In this document: in pieces, positions 36,798-47,677 of the stretch | Numbering within the stretch: the stretch's first letter is position 1 | How the letters are laid out: the number at the start of each line of letters is the position of its first letter | Source: Alcaligenes faecalis | Lineage (GTDB): Bacteria; Pseudomonadota; Gammaproteobacteria; Burkholderiales; Burkholderiaceae_B | NCBI RefSeq assembly: GCF_041521385.1 | Contig: NZ_CP168006.1 | Location: 806,001 to 870,000 of the forward strand | Reading direction: 5' to 3' | Length of the DNA: 64,000 nt | Notes under the pieces: model-generated | What the model was told of the DNA's origin: nothing | The model's input: only the letters and a program-made list of their open reading frames with translations | The model's database searches: none | Position numbers and translations under genes: made by a program

Positions 36798-37071
36798 TGC
36801 CGAATACCTCCAAACCGAAGAAGACATGGTGCTGTACCTGGAAGCCTGCATGGAAGAAGCTGGCGACGATGCCGCTTTTATTGCAAAAGCATTAGGTAAT
36901 ATTGCTCGCGCCAAGGGCATGAGCCAACTGGCCAAAGAAACAGGCTTGGGACGTGAAAGCCTGTACAAGGCCCTGTCTGGCGAAGGCAATCCAAGCTTTG
37001 GCACCATTCTGAAAGTCATGCACGCGTTGGGAATCAAATTGCAACCGCAGCTTGCTCCCCACAATTCATAA
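36766..37071 (+). CDS. Addiction-module antidote protein (HTH antitoxin)
   Basis: A 101-residue protein of the TIGR02684/HI1420 antidote type. It has an N-terminal KLRKWDSAEYLQTEEDMVLYLEAC segment and a C-terminal Cro/XRE-like helix-turn-helix (AKGMSQLAKETGLGRESLYKALSGEGNPSFGTILKVMHALG). The ATG at 36766 lies inside the truncated toxin frame. It appears complete and probably binds the palindrome at 36541-36570. With no functional toxin, it remains as an autoregulator or an orphan antitoxin. Confidence 0.85.
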   Translation: MGTIKLRKWDSAEYLQTEEDMVLYLEACMEEAGDDAAFIAKALGNIARAKGMSQLAKETGLGRESLYKALSGEGNPSFGTILKVMHALGIKLQPQLAPHNS

Positions 37072-37160
37072 CCCACTACACTACCCATTCCAAACATGGC
37101 TGGTGCAAGCATCATTTCTCCGTCGGCCCTTCAGACTCAGACGAAAAACTCTTGTCCTTC

Positions 37161-38114
37161 CTACATACAGGCGATCTTGCTGGGCGCCTGCTTCAAATGA
37201 CTGGCCGCGGAGGGTCCTGAACCATGCCAGCGTGCCAGCTCCCGTATGCGTTCTATCAAGCTGGCAGCCGCTTCACTCAGGCTGCCGGTCTCTCGTGGGT
37301 AGGCCATCAATAACTCGCAGCGCGGGCCGCCGCCGATCAAGGGCCGTGACACCACGTTTTTGGGCATGAAGTATTCCGCGTAGGTGGGCAGCAAGGTATA
37401 GCCCAAACCAGCCGCGACCAGATTAATACTCATCAAGGGGTTGGCCGAGTTGTAGGTATGCTCGGGCACCACCTTGTGGTGGGCCAGATAGCGAGCCAGC
37501 ACATCGTGCATGGAACGGCCATAAGAGCGGTCCACGGCAATCATGGGCAGGCGGTTCAAACGCGCGGGCGGGATCAGGCTATACGCTTCCAGACGATGGC
37601 CTTTAGGTAGATAGACACGCAAGGGTTCATCCCATACCACTTCGCTACAGACATTGGTGGCTCGCACCGGACCACGCATAAAAGCCAGATCCAGCTCCCC
37701 TCTGGCCATGGCTCCTTCCTGCTCGTTGGATGTCAGGCTACGCAGCACCACATCCACCTGCGGGAAAGCCGCCCGAAAGGCAGGCAGTACCGCCGGAAAG
37801 ATACGCACCTCTGCCGCCGGGACAAAGCCTATCGTCAACACTTCCCTGGCTTGCGATGCCGCCTTGCCAGCACGTATCACCGCCTCGTCCACTTTTTGCA
37901 GAATCTCGCGGGCGTCATCCAGGAAAACGGCCCCGGCCTCCGTCAACTCGACCTTACGGCGAGTACGGCTCAACAAGGGATAACCAATATCCTCTTCCAG
38001 ATTGCGGATCTGCTCACTCAAGGAGGGTTGAGAAGTATAGAGCCGCTCAGCAGCACGGGTGAAATTCAACTCTTCCGCGACTGCAACGAAGTAACGCAAG
38101 TGTCGCAATTCCAA
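37161..38114 (-). CDS. hcaR: LysR-type regulator HcaR
   Basis: A 317-residue LysR-family protein starting MELRHLRYFVAVAEELNFTR, with the winged helix (AAERLYTSQPSLSEQIRNLEEDIGYPLL) and an effector-binding domain opening LTIGFVPAAEVRIFPAVLP. Both segments are very like E. coli HcaR. It is divergent from hcaE across a 384-bp gap and is the likely activator of the phenylpropionate/cinnamate genes when the inducer is present. It is about 20 residues longer than E. coli HcaR at the C-terminus. Confidence 0.88.
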   Translation of the reverse strand: MELRHLRYFVAVAEELNFTRAAERLYTSQPSLSEQIRNLEEDIGYPLLSRTRRKVELTEAGAVFLDDAREILQKVDEAVIRAGKAASQAREVLTIGFVPAAEVRIFPAVLPAFRAAFPQVDVVLRSLTSNEQEGAMARGELDLAFMRGPVRATNVCSEVVWDEPLRVYLPKGHRLEAYSLIPPARLNRLPMIAVDRSYGRSMHDVLARYLAHHKVVPEHTYNSANPLMSINLVAAGLGYTLLPTYAEYFMPKNVVSRPLIGGGPRCELLMAYPRETGSLSEAAASLIERIRELARWHGSGPSAASHLKQAPSKIACM

Positions 38115-38205
38115 GTTAGTCTCCTGTCAAATTAGTCGCCCTGTCCGGTTCGGACCCGAACAGCATAGGGCTCGGCCGACGGTATATCTCCCGAACAAGC
38201 CATTC

Positions 38206-38342
38206 TTGCAAGCACTATTGTCGCTGCTTCAAAGGCTTTGCAAGCCACGGCGATTTTCATTGCTGCACCGCAGCAATTGAAGCTCTCGTAAACCCTAAGT
38301 ATCTGTAAAGCCGCATCAATATTGGGCTTCAGACTTAAGCCC
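38206..38342. promoter_or_regulatory. Candidate HcaR-binding sites in the hcaR-hcaE divergent region
   Basis: The 384-bp gap 38115-38498 holds two copies of TTGCAAGC (38206-38213 and 38238-38245) with starts 32 bp apart, about three helical turns. It also holds a perfect inverted repeat, GGGCTT-N7-AAGCCC (38324-38342). LysR regulators bind such spaced or dyad sites between divergent genes. No strong -35/-10 pair was identified. Confidence 0.4.
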
Positions 38343-38498
38343 TATACATACCAAGGTTTTAAAGCGGACTTATCGGGTTTGCCGATCACCCGATCTAAAG
38401 CAAGTATTGGTCGAACTCATTTCAAGCTTCTACATTTTGCCGTTGACGACAAAAACCTGTTTCGCAAAAGCACGCATTGCAATAGCGAGGAGCAAGCG

Positions 38499-39857
38499 AT
38501 GGGAATCAACCCTGAAAAAATCGAAGCCTTGGTCGATGCACGTAATGGACGCGTTACCCCTTCCATTTACACCGACCCGGATATTTATGAGCTGGAGCTG
38601 GAGCGCATCTTTGGCCGCACCTGGCTGTTCTTGTGTCACACCAGCCAGATTCCCAAAGCGGGAGACTTCTTCAATACCTATATGGGCGAGGACCCGATTA
38701 TCGTTGTCCGTCAAAAAGACGGCTCGATCAAGGCCTTCCTGAACCAATGCCGACACCGCTCGATGCGCGTGTCCTATGCCGACTCGGGCAACACCAAAGC
38801 CTTTACCTGTCCCTACCACGGCTGGAGCTATGGCACGAACGGCGATCTGGTGGACGTACCGCTGGAACCACGCGCCTATCCGCAAGGCTTGTGCAAGGAA
38901 AAGTGGGGTCTGCAAGAAGTGACCCGCGTCAAAGTATACAAGGGTCTGGTCTTTGGCAACTGGGATGCAAGCGCCCCTGATCTGGAAGAATACATGGGCG
39001 ATATCGCCTGGTATCTGGACGGTGTATTGGACCGCCGTGAAGGCGGGACTGAAATCATTGGTGGTGTTCAGAAGTGGACCATCGAATGCAACTGGAAATT
39101 CCCCGCCGAGCAATTCGCGTCCGACCAATACCATGCGCTGTTCTCACACGCTTCTGCCGTGCAGGTGCTGGGCCAGAAACCCGGTGATGATGACAAGGCG
39201 CTGGGTGCCGGGCAAACCGCGCGTCCTGTCTGGGAAACTGCCAAGGACGCCGTCCAGTATGGTCAACGCGGCCATGGCAGTGGTTTCTTTTTTACCGAAC
39301 AACCCGATGCCAACGTGTGGGTAGACGGTGAGGTCTCGCAATACTTTCGCGACACGTACGCCGAAGCCCACGAGCGCCTGGGCGAAGTACGTGCCCTGCG
39401 TCTGGCCGGCCACAACAATATGTTCCCCACACTGAGCTGGCTGAACGGCACGGCAACGCTGCGCGTCTGGCATCCACGCGGCCCGAACCAGGTGGAAGTC
39501 TGGGCGTTTTGTATTGCCGATGCTGCCGCTCCCGACGATGTAAAGGCCGCCTTTGAACGCAGCGCCACCCGCGCTTTTGGTCCCGCCGGTTTCCTGGAGC
39601 AGGACGACTCCGAAAACTGGGCTGAGATCCAGAAAATCCTGCGCGGCAAACGCGCCCGTGGCACTCAACTGTGCATGGAAATGGGCTTGGGCAACGAAGG
39701 TCTGCGCAGCGACGGTGTACCAGGCGTCACCAACTACATCTTCTCCGAAACAGCCGCTCGCGGTCTGTACAAGTACTGGGCCGACCTGATGGTGTCCGAG
39801 ACCTGGGATGAAGTGCTGGAGCGCAGCCGCGTCTACGAAGAGGAGTTGGTGAAATGA
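38499..39857 (+). CDS. hcaE: 3-phenylpropionate/cinnamate dioxygenase, large subunit
   Basis: The catalytic alpha subunit of a Rieske non-haem iron dioxygenase that forms the cis-dihydrodiol of phenylpropionate or cinnamate. The 452 residues match E. coli HcaE (453). The Rieske centre is CRHRSM with CPYHGW (CxH-X17-CxxH). The mononuclear iron site is in [14 protein letters not shown], with the bridging aspartate and two histidines. ATG 38499 has GAGGAG at 38487-38492; an upstream extension from 38322 has no support. It is the first gene of the operon and overlaps hcaF by 4 bp. Confidence 0.92.
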   Translation: MGINPEKIEALVDARNGRVTPSIYTDPDIYELELERIFGRTWLFLCHTSQIPKAGDFFNTYMGEDPIIVVRQKDGSIKAFLNQCRHRSMRVSYADSGNTKAFTCPYHGWSYGTNGDLVDVPLEPRAYPQGLCKEKWGLQEVTRVKVYKGLVFGNWDASAPDLEEYMGDIAWYLDGVLDRREGGTEIIGGVQKWTIECNWKFPAEQFASDQYHALFSHASAVQVLGQKPGDDDKALGAGQTARPVWETAKDAVQYGQRGHGSGFFFTEQPDANVWVDGEVSQYFRDTYAEAHERLGEVRALRLAGHNNMFPTLSWLNGTATLRVWHPRGPNQVEVWAFCIADAAAPDDVKAAFERSATRAFGPAGFLEQDDSENWAEIQKILRGKRARGTQLCMEMGLGNEGLRSDGVPGVTNYIFSETAARGLYKYWADLMVSETWDEVLERSRVYEEELVK

Positions 39858-40402
39858 GCACCGTCATTGAAGAACCGACCCAAACAGCCATCGTCGACAT
39901 GCAACTGCATCATGAAATTGCCGACTTCCTGTACATGGAAGCCGAACTGCTGGACGACTGGCAATTTCGCGACTGGCTGGACCTGCTGTCCGAGGATGTG
40001 CACTACCACATGCGCAGCACCACCAATGCGCAAACCCGCGACCGTCGCCGCAGCGTGCAGCCGCCCACCACCTGGATCTTTAACGACAACAAGTTCCAGC
40101 TAGAGCGTCGCGTCGCCCGCCTGGAAACCGGTATGGCCTGGGCGGAGGAACCCCCTTCGCGCACCCGCCACTTTGTCAGCAACCTGCGTATTCGCCCCAC
40201 TGCCGACGGCCAGGGTTACGAAATCCGTAGCAACTACATCCTGTACCGCGCCCAGAAAGAAAAGGACGAGACCTGGTACGCCGGCAAACGCCTGGATTAT
40301 GTACGCCGTGCAGACAATCGCTTTGGTTGGGAGCTGTATGAACGCGAGATCGTTCTGGATCAAGTGGTCATTACCTCCCACAACCTGAGCGTCTTGTTCT
40401 GA
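39854..40402 (+). CDS. hcaF: 3-phenylpropionate/cinnamate dioxygenase, small subunit
   Basis: A 182-residue beta subunit of ring-hydroxylating dioxygenases (SnoaL-like cone fold). Typical segments are [31 protein letters not shown] (shown in part), [10 protein letters not shown] and the C-terminal [24 protein letters not shown] region. It has a structural role with HcaE. ATGA overlap with hcaE indicates coupled translation. Confidence 0.92.
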   Translation: MSTVIEEPTQTAIVDMQLHHEIADFLYMEAELLDDWQFRDWLDLLSEDVHYHMRSTTNAQTRDRRRSVQPPTTWIFNDNKFQLERRVARLETGMAWAEEPPSRTRHFVSNLRIRPTADGQGYEIRSNYILYRAQKEKDETWYAGKRLDYVRRADNRFGWELYEREIVLDQVVITSHNLSVLF

Positions 40403-40430
40403 CCCTGCTCACTTTCCGATGTTGATTGAT

Positions 40431-40751
40431 ATGACACGCATTACCGCATGTGAAACCGGTGCCCTGGCCGATGGCGAGGCACTGAAGATAGACACCCCCG
40501 ACCGCCAGATTGCCCTGTTCAATATTGATGGCACCTTCTATGCGACTGACGACCGTTGCACACATGGCAACGCGTCCATGTCCGAAGGCTATGTCGAGGA
40601 CGACGGCACCGTGGAGTGCCCGCTGCACGCGGCCCGTTTCTGTCTGAAAACGGGTGCAGCCCTGTGCCAACCCGCCACCGAGGCGCTACGCACCTATCCG
40701 GTGATCATCAGCGAAGGCATGGTCTATATCGATCTGGAGGCCCAGGCATGA
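40431..40751 (+). CDS. hcaC: Rieske ferredoxin of the phenylpropionate dioxygenase
   Basis: A 106-residue 2Fe-2S ferredoxin with Rieske ligands CTHGNASM and CPLHAARF. It carries electrons from HcaD to HcaE. The segment [20 protein letters not shown] and the length are almost as in E. coli HcaC. ATG 40431 was chosen by family comparison over an in-frame ATG 12 bp upstream. Its stop overlaps the hcaB start. Confidence 0.93.
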   Translation: MTRITACETGALADGEALKIDTPDRQIALFNIDGTFYATDDRCTHGNASMSEGYVEDDGTVECPLHAARFCLKTGAALCQPATEALRTYPVIISEGMVYIDLEAQA

Positions 40752-41563
40752 ACGGCTGGCTACAAAACGAAGTCGCTTTGATTACTGGCGGCGGCTCAGG
40801 CCTGGGCCTGGCATTGGTGGAACGCTTTCTCAAGGAAGGCGCATCCGTGGCGGTACTGGAACGCTCGGCAGAAAAATGTGCCGATCTGGAACAGAAATTC
40901 GACGGCAAAGTGCTGGCCATCCAGGGCGATGTGTGCAGTGCGGCGGACAACCAGAAAGTCGTGGATGCCACGGTTGCTCGCTTCGGTAAGCTGGACTGCT
41001 TTATTGGGAACGCCGCGGTCTGGGACCACGGTGCACGGCTGATCAACACCAGCATGGAGCAATTGGACACGGGCTTTGACGAGCTGTTTGCCATCAACGT
41101 CAAAGGCTATCTGCTCGGTGCCAAGGCAGCCGCGGCTGAACTGGTCAAATCCTGCGGCAGCATGATTTTCACGCTAAGCAATTCAGCCTTTTACGCCGAA
41201 GGCGGTGGCCCGCTCTATACCGCCAGCAAACATGCGGCGGTCGGTCTGATCCGCGAACTGGCGTTTGAACTGGCCCCTAAAGTGCGTGTCAACGGCGTGG
41301 GGCCTTGCGGCATGAAAACCGATCTGCGAGGCCCGCAAGCTTTGGGGCAGCAAGATACGCGCATCATGGATTCGCGCTCGCCCGATGCCATCAAAGCAAT
41401 CCTGCCCCTGCAATTCTTTCCCGAACCTGAAGAATTTACCGGCCCCTTTGTGCTGCTGGCCTCGCGCCAGAACAACCAGACTCTGACCGGCGTCATGATC
41501 AATGCCGACGCAGGTCTGGGAGTACGCGGCATACGCAATGTGGCCGGTGGACTGGAGCTGTGA
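40748..41563 (+). CDS. hcaB: cis-2,3-dihydrodiol 3-phenylpropionate dehydrogenase
   Basis: A 271-residue short-chain dehydrogenase that rearomatises the dihydrodiol to 2,3-dihydroxyphenylpropionate (or -cinnamate) with NAD+. It has the [10 protein letters not shown] cofactor motif, GNAAVWD, the catalytic serine in [12 protein letters not shown] and YTASKHA (YxxxK). The initiation codon overlaps the hcaC stop (ATGA) and the stop overlaps the hcaD start. Confidence 0.92.
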   Translation: MNGWLQNEVALITGGGSGLGLALVERFLKEGASVAVLERSAEKCADLEQKFDGKVLAIQGDVCSAADNQKVVDATVARFGKLDCFIGNAAVWDHGARLINTSMEQLDTGFDELFAINVKGYLLGAKAAAAELVKSCGSMIFTLSNSAFYAEGGGPLYTASKHAAVGLIRELAFELAPKVRVNGVGPCGMKTDLRGPQALGQQDTRIMDSRSPDAIKAILPLQFFPEPEEFTGPFVLLASRQNNQTLTGVMINADAGLGVRGIRNVAGGLEL

Positions 41564-42858
41564 TGCAGACACCTCATATTGTGATTATTGGTGGGGGACA
41601 AGCTGGTGCCACAGCCGCCGCTGAACTGCGCCGTCGTGAGTTTACCGGACAGATCACCCTGGTCGGTGAGGAGCCCCACCTGCCTTACGAACGCCCGCCC
41701 CTGTCCAAAGATGCCTTGTTGGATCCGGACAATGTGCAACTCGGTGTGCATCCGCAGAGCTTTTACACCGAGCAAAACATCACCCTGAAACTGGGTGTCC
41801 GTGCCGATTCAATTGATGCTCAACAAAACTGCGTCACCCTGTCCAATGGCGAAACCCTGAACTATGACAGCTTGCTGCTGGCTACGGGCGCACAAGCGCG
41901 ACGCCTGCCCGAGCTGGACGCCCTGGGTTCGGTATCGCATGTTTTGCGTACGCTGGACGACGCCAACCGCATCCGTGCCCAGCTCAAGCCTGGCAGCCAT
42001 GTCTTGCTGGTAGGCGCTGGCGTCATTGGTTTGGAGCTGGCCTCCAGCCTGATCGCTTTGGGTGCCAGTGTAGAGCTGATCGACCCGGCCGCCCGGGTCA
42101 TGTCGCGCAACGCGCCGGAAATCCTCAGCCAGTATCTGCAAACCGTGCATGAAGCGCGCGGCGTGCGCTTTCACCTGGGCACCCAGGTCAGCAAGGCCCA
42201 CCTCGACCCAGAACAGAAAGTCGTGCTGACGCTGGACAATGGCCAGGAATTGCAAGGTGATCTGCTGATTTACGGTGTCGGAGTGACCATTGATACCCGC
42301 TTGGCCGACAGCGCCGGACTGCACACCGAACAGGGTGCGATTGTAATTGATGAGCACGGCCGCAGTTCCCAGCCTGCTATTTATGCCGCTGGCGACACCA
42401 CCGTGCAAATTGGTCTGGATGGCCGCTGGCAACGACAGGAAACCTGGGAGAACGCCAACCGTCAGGCCTGCATGGCAGTTTGCCACATGCTGAATCAGGA
42501 ACCTGTCCAAGCCTGCCCGGCTTGGTTCTGGACAGACCAATGCGATATGAACATCCAGTTTGCCGGGGAGTTGGCCGCTGCCCATTGGATCCTGCGCGGC
42601 AATCTGGACACGCCCCCTTTCGTCCTGATTGGTCTGGACCCCGAAGGGGCCATCTGTGGAGCCATCACCGTCAATCAAGGCCGCGACATGCGCCCGCTTA
42701 AAGAGCTGATCGAACACCGGGCTGTTCTGCCGCTGGAGGTCTGGAGCGACACAACCCAGAACCTGCGCAATCTGGCCAAACAAGTCGCCCAGGCAACAAA
42801 CAGCCCAGCCGCAATCGCTGCAGAGGCAGGCGAAACAACGGCCCCCTTACACCCATAA
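41563..42858 (+). CDS. hcaD: Ferredoxin NAD+ reductase of the phenylpropionate dioxygenase
   Basis: A 431-residue FAD flavoprotein with an N-terminal FAD motif (IIGGGQAGATAAAELR), PYERPPLSKD, an NAD motif (LLVGAGVIGLELASSL) and the second FAD segment IYAAGDTT. It passes electrons from NADH to HcaC. The C-terminal about 30 residues, rich in Ala/Thr, extend past the usual end. The start overlaps the hcaB stop by one base (TGATG). Confidence 0.92.
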   Translation: MQTPHIVIIGGGQAGATAAAELRRREFTGQITLVGEEPHLPYERPPLSKDALLDPDNVQLGVHPQSFYTEQNITLKLGVRADSIDAQQNCVTLSNGETLNYDSLLLATGAQARRLPELDALGSVSHVLRTLDDANRIRAQLKPGSHVLLVGAGVIGLELASSLIALGASVELIDPAARVMSRNAPEILSQYLQTVHEARGVRFHLGTQVSKAHLDPEQKVVLTLDNGQELQGDLLIYGVGVTIDTRLADSAGLHTEQGAIVIDEHGRSSQPAIYAAGDTTVQIGLDGRWQRQETWENANRQACMAVCHMLNQEPVQACPAWFWTDQCDMNIQFAGELAAAHWILRGNLDTPPFVLIGLDPEGAICGAITVNQGRDMRPLKELIEHRAVLPLEVWSDTTQNLRNLAKQVAQATNSPAAIAAEAGETTAPLHP

Positions 42859-42877
42859 TCAGAGTCAGGAGACTGGC

Positions 42878-43825
42878 ATGCAGGCACACCTTGAGTGTCT
42901 TTCACACACGCCTTTGCTGGGTCACCACGACCCGGCTCAAGCCGTTCTGGACGAAGTTTTTGCGGTACAGAAAGCCGCCCGTGAACGTGTCGCGGCGTTC
43001 AAACCTGATCTGATCGTGCTGTTCACTCCCGATCATTTCAACGGTTTTTTCTACAATGTCATGCCCAGCTTTTGCATCGGCACTGGCGCCCATGCCATTG
43101 GCGATTTTGACAGCCTGGCCGGACGCCTGGATGTGCCTTTCGAGCTGGCCACACAATGCGCCACCCATGTAATCAATAGCGGCGTGGATGTGGCCATTTC
43201 GCACGATATGCAGCTCGATCATGGTGCCGCCTACCCACTGGAACATATGGTGGGCAGTCTGGACCAATACCCGGTCATCCCGGTATTTATCAACTCGGTA
43301 GCGGCCCCTTTGCCAACCTTCAAGCGCGCCCGCTTGCTGGGCGAGGCCATCGGGCAATGGGCCCGCTCCACCGGCAAGCGCGTGCTGTGGATCGGTTCGG
43401 GCGGCTTGTCGCATCAACCTCCCGTACCCGTCTACGCCGAAGCCCCCGATGCCGTGCGTCGCTCGCTGGACGGCGAAGGCTACACGCTCTCGCCCGAGGC
43501 GCGTGCTGCCCGTACACAACGCACCATTGATGCTGGCAAAGCCTTTACCCAGGACCCTTCTGTTCTGCATCCCCTCAACCCCGAATGGGACCAGAACTTT
43601 CTGGATCTGCTCCAAACACAAGGCTACCAACAGCTCGATGAAGTGGCGAATGACGACGTCTCGGCACTGGCCGGGCGTAGTGCCCACGAGGTCAAGACCT
43701 GGGTGGCCGCTTTTGCCGGACTGTCAGCCTATGGCCCTTACGACGCGGGGCATCGCTATTACCGCGAAATTCCCGAGTGGATTGCCGGCTTTGGCGGCTT
43801 GTCCGCCCATCCGCGCAAGAACTGA
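42878..43825 (+). CDS. mhpB: 2,3-dihydroxyphenylpropionate/2,3-dihydroxycinnamate 1,2-dioxygenase
   Basis: A 315-residue class III (LigB-type) extradiol ring-cleavage enzyme that needs Fe(II) and performs meta cleavage. E. coli MhpB is 314. Key parts are [36 protein letters not shown], the active-site histidine segment [17 protein letters not shown] and [14 protein letters not shown]. It follows hcaD by 19 bp, joining the hca and mhp parts into one unit. Confidence 0.94.
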   Translation: MQAHLECLSHTPLLGHHDPAQAVLDEVFAVQKAARERVAAFKPDLIVLFTPDHFNGFFYNVMPSFCIGTGAHAIGDFDSLAGRLDVPFELATQCATHVINSGVDVAISHDMQLDHGAAYPLEHMVGSLDQYPVIPVFINSVAAPLPTFKRARLLGEAIGQWARSTGKRVLWIGSGGLSHQPPVPVYAEAPDAVRRSLDGEGYTLSPEARAARTQRTIDAGKAFTQDPSVLHPLNPEWDQNFLDLLQTQGYQQLDEVANDDVSALAGRSAHEVKTWVAAFAGLSAYGPYDAGHRYYREIPEWIAGFGGLSAHPRKN

Positions 43826-43857
43826 AATCCACCACAACAAAACCTCAGGAGATTGTC

Positions 43858-44712
43858 ATGAGTCTGAATGAATCTGATTACAGCCGTTTCGCGACCGTGG
43901 TCGAGGAAGGCAAAGAACTGCGCATCCATTACAACGATTTGGGTCAAGGCGAACAGACGGTCGTCATGTTGCACGGCTCGGGTCCCGGCGCCACCGGCTG
44001 GGCCAATTTCAACCGCAATATTGAACCGCTCACACAAGCTGGCTACCGCGTCTTGCTGATCGATTGCCCCGGCTGGGGCAAGAGCGACTCCATCGTCAAC
44101 AGCGGTTCGCGCTCGGATTTGAATGCCCGTGTTGTCAAAAGCATCATCGACCAGTTGGGCATAGACAAAATCCACATGCTGGGTAACTCCATGGGCGGTC
44201 ATAGCTCGGTGGCCTTTGCCCTGACCTGGCCTGAACGTGTGGCCAAGCTGGTTCTGATGGGTGGCGGCACGGGCGGCATGAGCCTGTTTACGCCTATGCC
44301 CAGCGAAGGCATCAAACTGCTTAACGGCCTGTACCGCGAGCCTACGCTGGAAAACCTGAAACGCTTTAACAATGTGTTCGTGTTCGACGCCAGTGTGCTG
44401 ACCGACGAGCTGCTGCAAGCCCGTCTGAACAATATGCTCAGCCGCAAGGATCACCTGGAAAACTTCCTGAAATCGCTGGAAGCCAATCCACGTCAGTTCC
44501 CGGATTTCAGCCCGCGCCTGCCCAGCATCGCCGCTCCTACCTTGATCATCTGGGGCCGTCAGGACCGCGTCGTGCCTTTCGATACCGGGCTGCGCCTGCT
44601 GGCTGGCATTCCCAACTCCGAACTGCATGTCTACAACCAGTGCGGTCACTGGGCACAGTGGGAACATGCCGAGAAATTCAACCAGTTGGTTCTGGATTTC
44701 CTGGAGCGTTGA
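43858..44712 (+). CDS. mhpC: 2-hydroxy-6-oxonona-2,4-dienedioate (and trienedioate) hydrolase
   Basis: A 284-residue alpha/beta-hydrolase that cleaves the ring-fission product, releasing succinate or fumarate and 2-hydroxypenta-2,4-dienoate. It has the oxyanion region [13 protein letters not shown], the nucleophile GNSMGGHSS, the acid GRQDRVVP and the histidine [12 protein letters not shown] 43858 has CAGGAG at 43846-43851. Confidence 0.94.
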   Translation: MSLNESDYSRFATVVEEGKELRIHYNDLGQGEQTVVMLHGSGPGATGWANFNRNIEPLTQAGYRVLLIDCPGWGKSDSIVNSGSRSDLNARVVKSIIDQLGIDKIHMLGNSMGGHSSVAFALTWPERVAKLVLMGGGTGGMSLFTPMPSEGIKLLNGLYREPTLENLKRFNNVFVFDASVLTDELLQARLNNMLSRKDHLENFLKSLEANPRQFPDFSPRLPSIAAPTLIIWGRQDRVVPFDTGLRLLAGIPNSELHVYNQCGHWAQWEHAEKFNQLVLDFLER

Positions 44713-44713
44713 G

Positions 44714-45511
44714 ATGAGCGAAACATCCAGCGATCTGCTCGACACCCTGGCCAGCCGTTTGCGACAGGCCGAGAACAGCAGTCAGTCCATCGATCCGATT
44801 CGCAGCCTGATTGGTGAAGACAATGCCGAGGCGGCCTACACCATCCAGCGCATCAATATTGCCCGAGGTCTTGCCCAGGGCCGTCGCCTGACGGGCCGAA
44901 AGATTGGCCTGACCAACCCCAAGGTCCAGCAGCAACTGGGCGTGTCGCAACCCGACTTTGGCGCCCTGTTTGCCGACATGGCCTATGGCGATGGCGAAAC
45001 CGTTCCTGTCGAGCGCATCCTGCAACCGAAGATCGAGGCTGAAATTGCCCTGGTGCTGGAGCGCGACCTGCCCCATGCCGACACCAGCTTTGGTGATATC
45101 GCCGCTGCCGTAGGCTGGGTCATGCCCTCGCTGGAAATCGTGGGCAGCCGCATTGCCAACTGGGATATCCGCTTTGTGGATACCGTGGCCGACAACGCCT
45201 CCAGCGGCCTGTACGTGCTGGGCGGCCCCGCCCGTCGCCTGGACGGTCTGGACCTGCGCAATGCCCGCATGAGCCTGCATCGCAATGGGGAACTGGCCTC
45301 CAGTGGCAGCGGTGCCGAATGCCTGGGCCACCCTTTTAATGCCGCCGCCTGGCTAGCCCGCACCATGGCCAAACTGGGCGAACCGCTACGGGCCGGCGAT
45401 CTGATTCTGACCGGCGCATTAGGCCCGATGGCACCCGTTGCTGCCGGCGATCACTTTGAAGCCGTGATCGAGGGCATAGGCTCGGTATCCGTCACCTTCA
45501 GCGCAGGCTAA
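44714..45511 (+). CDS. mhpD: 2-keto-4-pentenoate hydratase
   Basis: A 265-residue metal-dependent hydratase that converts 2-hydroxypenta-2,4-dienoate to 4-hydroxy-2-oxovalerate. Family segments are [43 protein letters not shown] and [15 protein letters not shown]. It begins one base after the mhpC stop. Confidence 0.93.
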   Translation: MSETSSDLLDTLASRLRQAENSSQSIDPIRSLIGEDNAEAAYTIQRINIARGLAQGRRLTGRKIGLTNPKVQQQLGVSQPDFGALFADMAYGDGETVPVERILQPKIEAEIALVLERDLPHADTSFGDIAAAVGWVMPSLEIVGSRIANWDIRFVDTVADNASSGLYVLGGPARRLDGLDLRNARMSLHRNGELASSGSGAECLGHPFNAAAWLARTMAKLGEPLRAGDLILTGALGPMAPVAAGDHFEAVIEGIGSVSVTFSAG

Positions 45512-45536
45512 GTCCTCTTTGTACGGAGTAACACAC

Positions 45537-46484
45537 ATGACAAACCCCAACGGCATTGCCGTCGCCATCATAGGCTCGGGCAATATCGGCACCGACCTGA
45601 TGATCAAGGTGATGCGCCAAAGCAAACACCTGAAAATGGGCGCGATGGTCGGGATCGACCCGGCCTCCGATGGTCTGGCCCGTGCGGCCCGCCTGGGCGT
45701 GCCCACCACCCATGAAGGACTGGATGGGCTGTTGAAGCTGCCCAATTTCAAAGACATTCGCATTGTGTTTGATGCGACCAGCGCCGGTGCCCACGCCCGT
45801 CACAATGCCGTCCTGCAAGAGCACGGCATTCAGGTCATTGACCTGACACCGGCGGCGATTGGCCCCTACACCATCCCGGTCGTTAACCTGGACGACAATC
45901 TGGACGCGCCCAACATCAATATGGTGACCTGTGGCGGACAAGCCACCGTCCCCATCATTGCGGCGGTCTCGCAGATTAGCCCCGTGCACTATGCCGAGAT
46001 CATTGCCTCGATCTCGTCCAAATCCGCCGGTCCGGGCACCCGCGCCAATATTGACGAATTTACTGAGACCACCAGCAAAGCCATGCAAGTGGTGGGCGGT
46101 GCCACCGTGGGCAAAGCCATCATTGTGCTCAACCCGGCCGAGCCGCCTTTGCTGATGCGCGACACCGTCTACACCCTCAGCGATCCGGGCAAGGAAGCCG
46201 AAATCGAGCAGTCCATCCAGCGCATGGCCGACAAGGTGCAGGCTTACGTGCCCGGCTATCGCCTCAAGCAAAAAGTGCAATTCGATGTCATCCCCGAGGA
46301 CAAGCCCATCAATGTGCCTGGTCTGGGATGGCGTTCCGGCCTGAAAACCTCGGTGTTTATCGAAGTCGAGGGCGCGGCCCACTATCTGCCCGCCTATGCC
46401 GGCAATCTGGACATCATGACCAGTGCGGCATTGGCCTGCGCCGAGCGTCTGGCCCAAACCCGCCTGCTGACGCAAACCGCATGA
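45537..46484 (+). CDS. mhpF: Acetaldehyde dehydrogenase (acylating)
   Basis: A 315-residue enzyme that turns acetaldehyde, NAD+ and CoA into acetyl-CoA; it works in a channelling complex with the MhpE aldolase. It has the NAD motif [11 protein letters not shown], the catalytic cysteine in [12 protein letters not shown] and [19 protein letters not shown]. coli MhpF is 316 residues. CGGAG precedes ATG 45537. Confidence 0.95.
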   Translation: MTNPNGIAVAIIGSGNIGTDLMIKVMRQSKHLKMGAMVGIDPASDGLARAARLGVPTTHEGLDGLLKLPNFKDIRIVFDATSAGAHARHNAVLQEHGIQVIDLTPAAIGPYTIPVVNLDDNLDAPNINMVTCGGQATVPIIAAVSQISPVHYAEIIASISSKSAGPGTRANIDEFTETTSKAMQVVGGATVGKAIIVLNPAEPPLLMRDTVYTLSDPGKEAEIEQSIQRMADKVQAYVPGYRLKQKVQFDVIPEDKPINVPGLGWRSGLKTSVFIEVEGAAHYLPAYAGNLDIMTSAALACAERLAQTRLLTQTA

Positions 46485-46501
46485 CACGCAAGGACATCAC
46501 A

Positions 46502-47536
46502 ATGGCACACGATCCCAACAAGAAGCTCTATATCTCCGATGTGACCCTGCGCGACGGCAGCCACGCGGTGCGTCATCAATACAGCGTGCAAAACGCCATG
46601 GATATTGCCCGTGCCCTGGACCAGGCCAAGGTCGATTCCATTGAAGTGGCCCATGGCGATGGTTTGTGCGGCTCCAGCTTTAACTACGGTTTTGGCGCGC
46701 ACACCGACCTGGAATGGATTGAAGCGGTGGCCTCGGTCGTCACGCACGCCAAAATCGCCACCTTGCTACTGCCCGGCATTGGCACCATCCACGATCTGAA
46801 GGCCGCCTACGACGCCGGTGCCCGTACTGTGCGCGTGGCCACGCACTGTACCGAGGCCGACGTCAGCAAACAGTACATCGAATATGCTCGCAATCTGGGT
46901 ATGGATACGGTGGGCTTTCTAATGATGAGCCACATGACGACCCCACAACACTTGGCCGAACAAGCCAAGCTGATGGAAAGCTACGGGGCGACCTGCTGCT
47001 ATGTGGTCGATTCAGGCGGTGCCTTGAACATGAATGATGTGCGTGACCGTTTCCGCGCCTTCAAGGATGTGCTCAAGTCCGAAACCGAAACCGGCATTCA
47101 CGCCCACCACAACCTGTCCCTGGGTGTGGCCAACAGCATTGTGGCCGTGGAAGAAGGCTGCGACCGTATCGATGCCAGCCTGGCGGGCATGGGTGCAGGA
47201 GCCGGTAATGCGCCCTTGGAAGTGTTTATTGCTGCCGCTGCACGCATGGGCTGGAACCATGGCACGGATCTATACACCTTGATGGATGCAGCGGACGACA
47301 TTGTGCGCCCCTTGCAGGATCGCCCCGTACGCGTAGACCGCGAAACCCTGGCCCTGGGCTATGCAGGCGTCTATAGCAGCTTCTTGCGTCACAGCGAAGT
47401 AGCCGCCCAGAAATATGGCCTGAAAACCGTGGACATTCTGGTCGAACTGGGCAAACGCCGCATGGTGGGTGGCCAGGAAGACATGATTGTGGACGTGGCT
47501 CTGGACTTGCTGCAACGACAAGGCACCACCGCCTGA
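46502..47536 (+). CDS. mhpE: 4-hydroxy-2-oxovalerate aldolase
   Basis: A 344-residue class II aldolase that splits 4-hydroxy-2-oxovalerate into pyruvate and acetaldehyde. It has [62 protein letters not shown] and [16 protein letters not shown]. The start at 46502 has AAGGA 7-12 bp upstream and fits the family; ATG 46481, which overlaps the mhpF stop as ATGA, would add seven residues. Confidence 0.95.
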   Translation: MAHDPNKKLYISDVTLRDGSHAVRHQYSVQNAMDIARALDQAKVDSIEVAHGDGLCGSSFNYGFGAHTDLEWIEAVASVVTHAKIATLLLPGIGTIHDLKAAYDAGARTVRVATHCTEADVSKQYIEYARNLGMDTVGFLMMSHMTTPQHLAEQAKLMESYGATCCYVVDSGGALNMNDVRDRFRAFKDVLKSETETGIHAHHNLSLGVANSIVAVEEGCDRIDASLAGMGAGAGNAPLEVFIAAAARMGWNHGTDLYTLMDAADDIVRPLQDRPVRVDRETLALGYAGVYSSFLRHSEVAAQKYGLKTVDILVELGKRRMVGGQEDMIVDVALDLLQRQGTTA

Positions 47537-47677
47537 TTTCAAAAAAACGAAAAAGCTCTACCCCGACTCACCGCCACTTTCACGCGTGGTGTGTCGGATT
47601 TCTGCACCCTGAATTCGGGGCGGGCAGGTGGCAGAAGCAAGAAAAAAAACGTCCCGGTCAACCGAGGAGACATTTCA

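Noticed and set aside
41809..44745. Long minus-strand frames opposite hcaD, mhpB and mhpC
   Set aside because: They mirror conserved catabolic genes on the plus strand and show no recognisable protein features.
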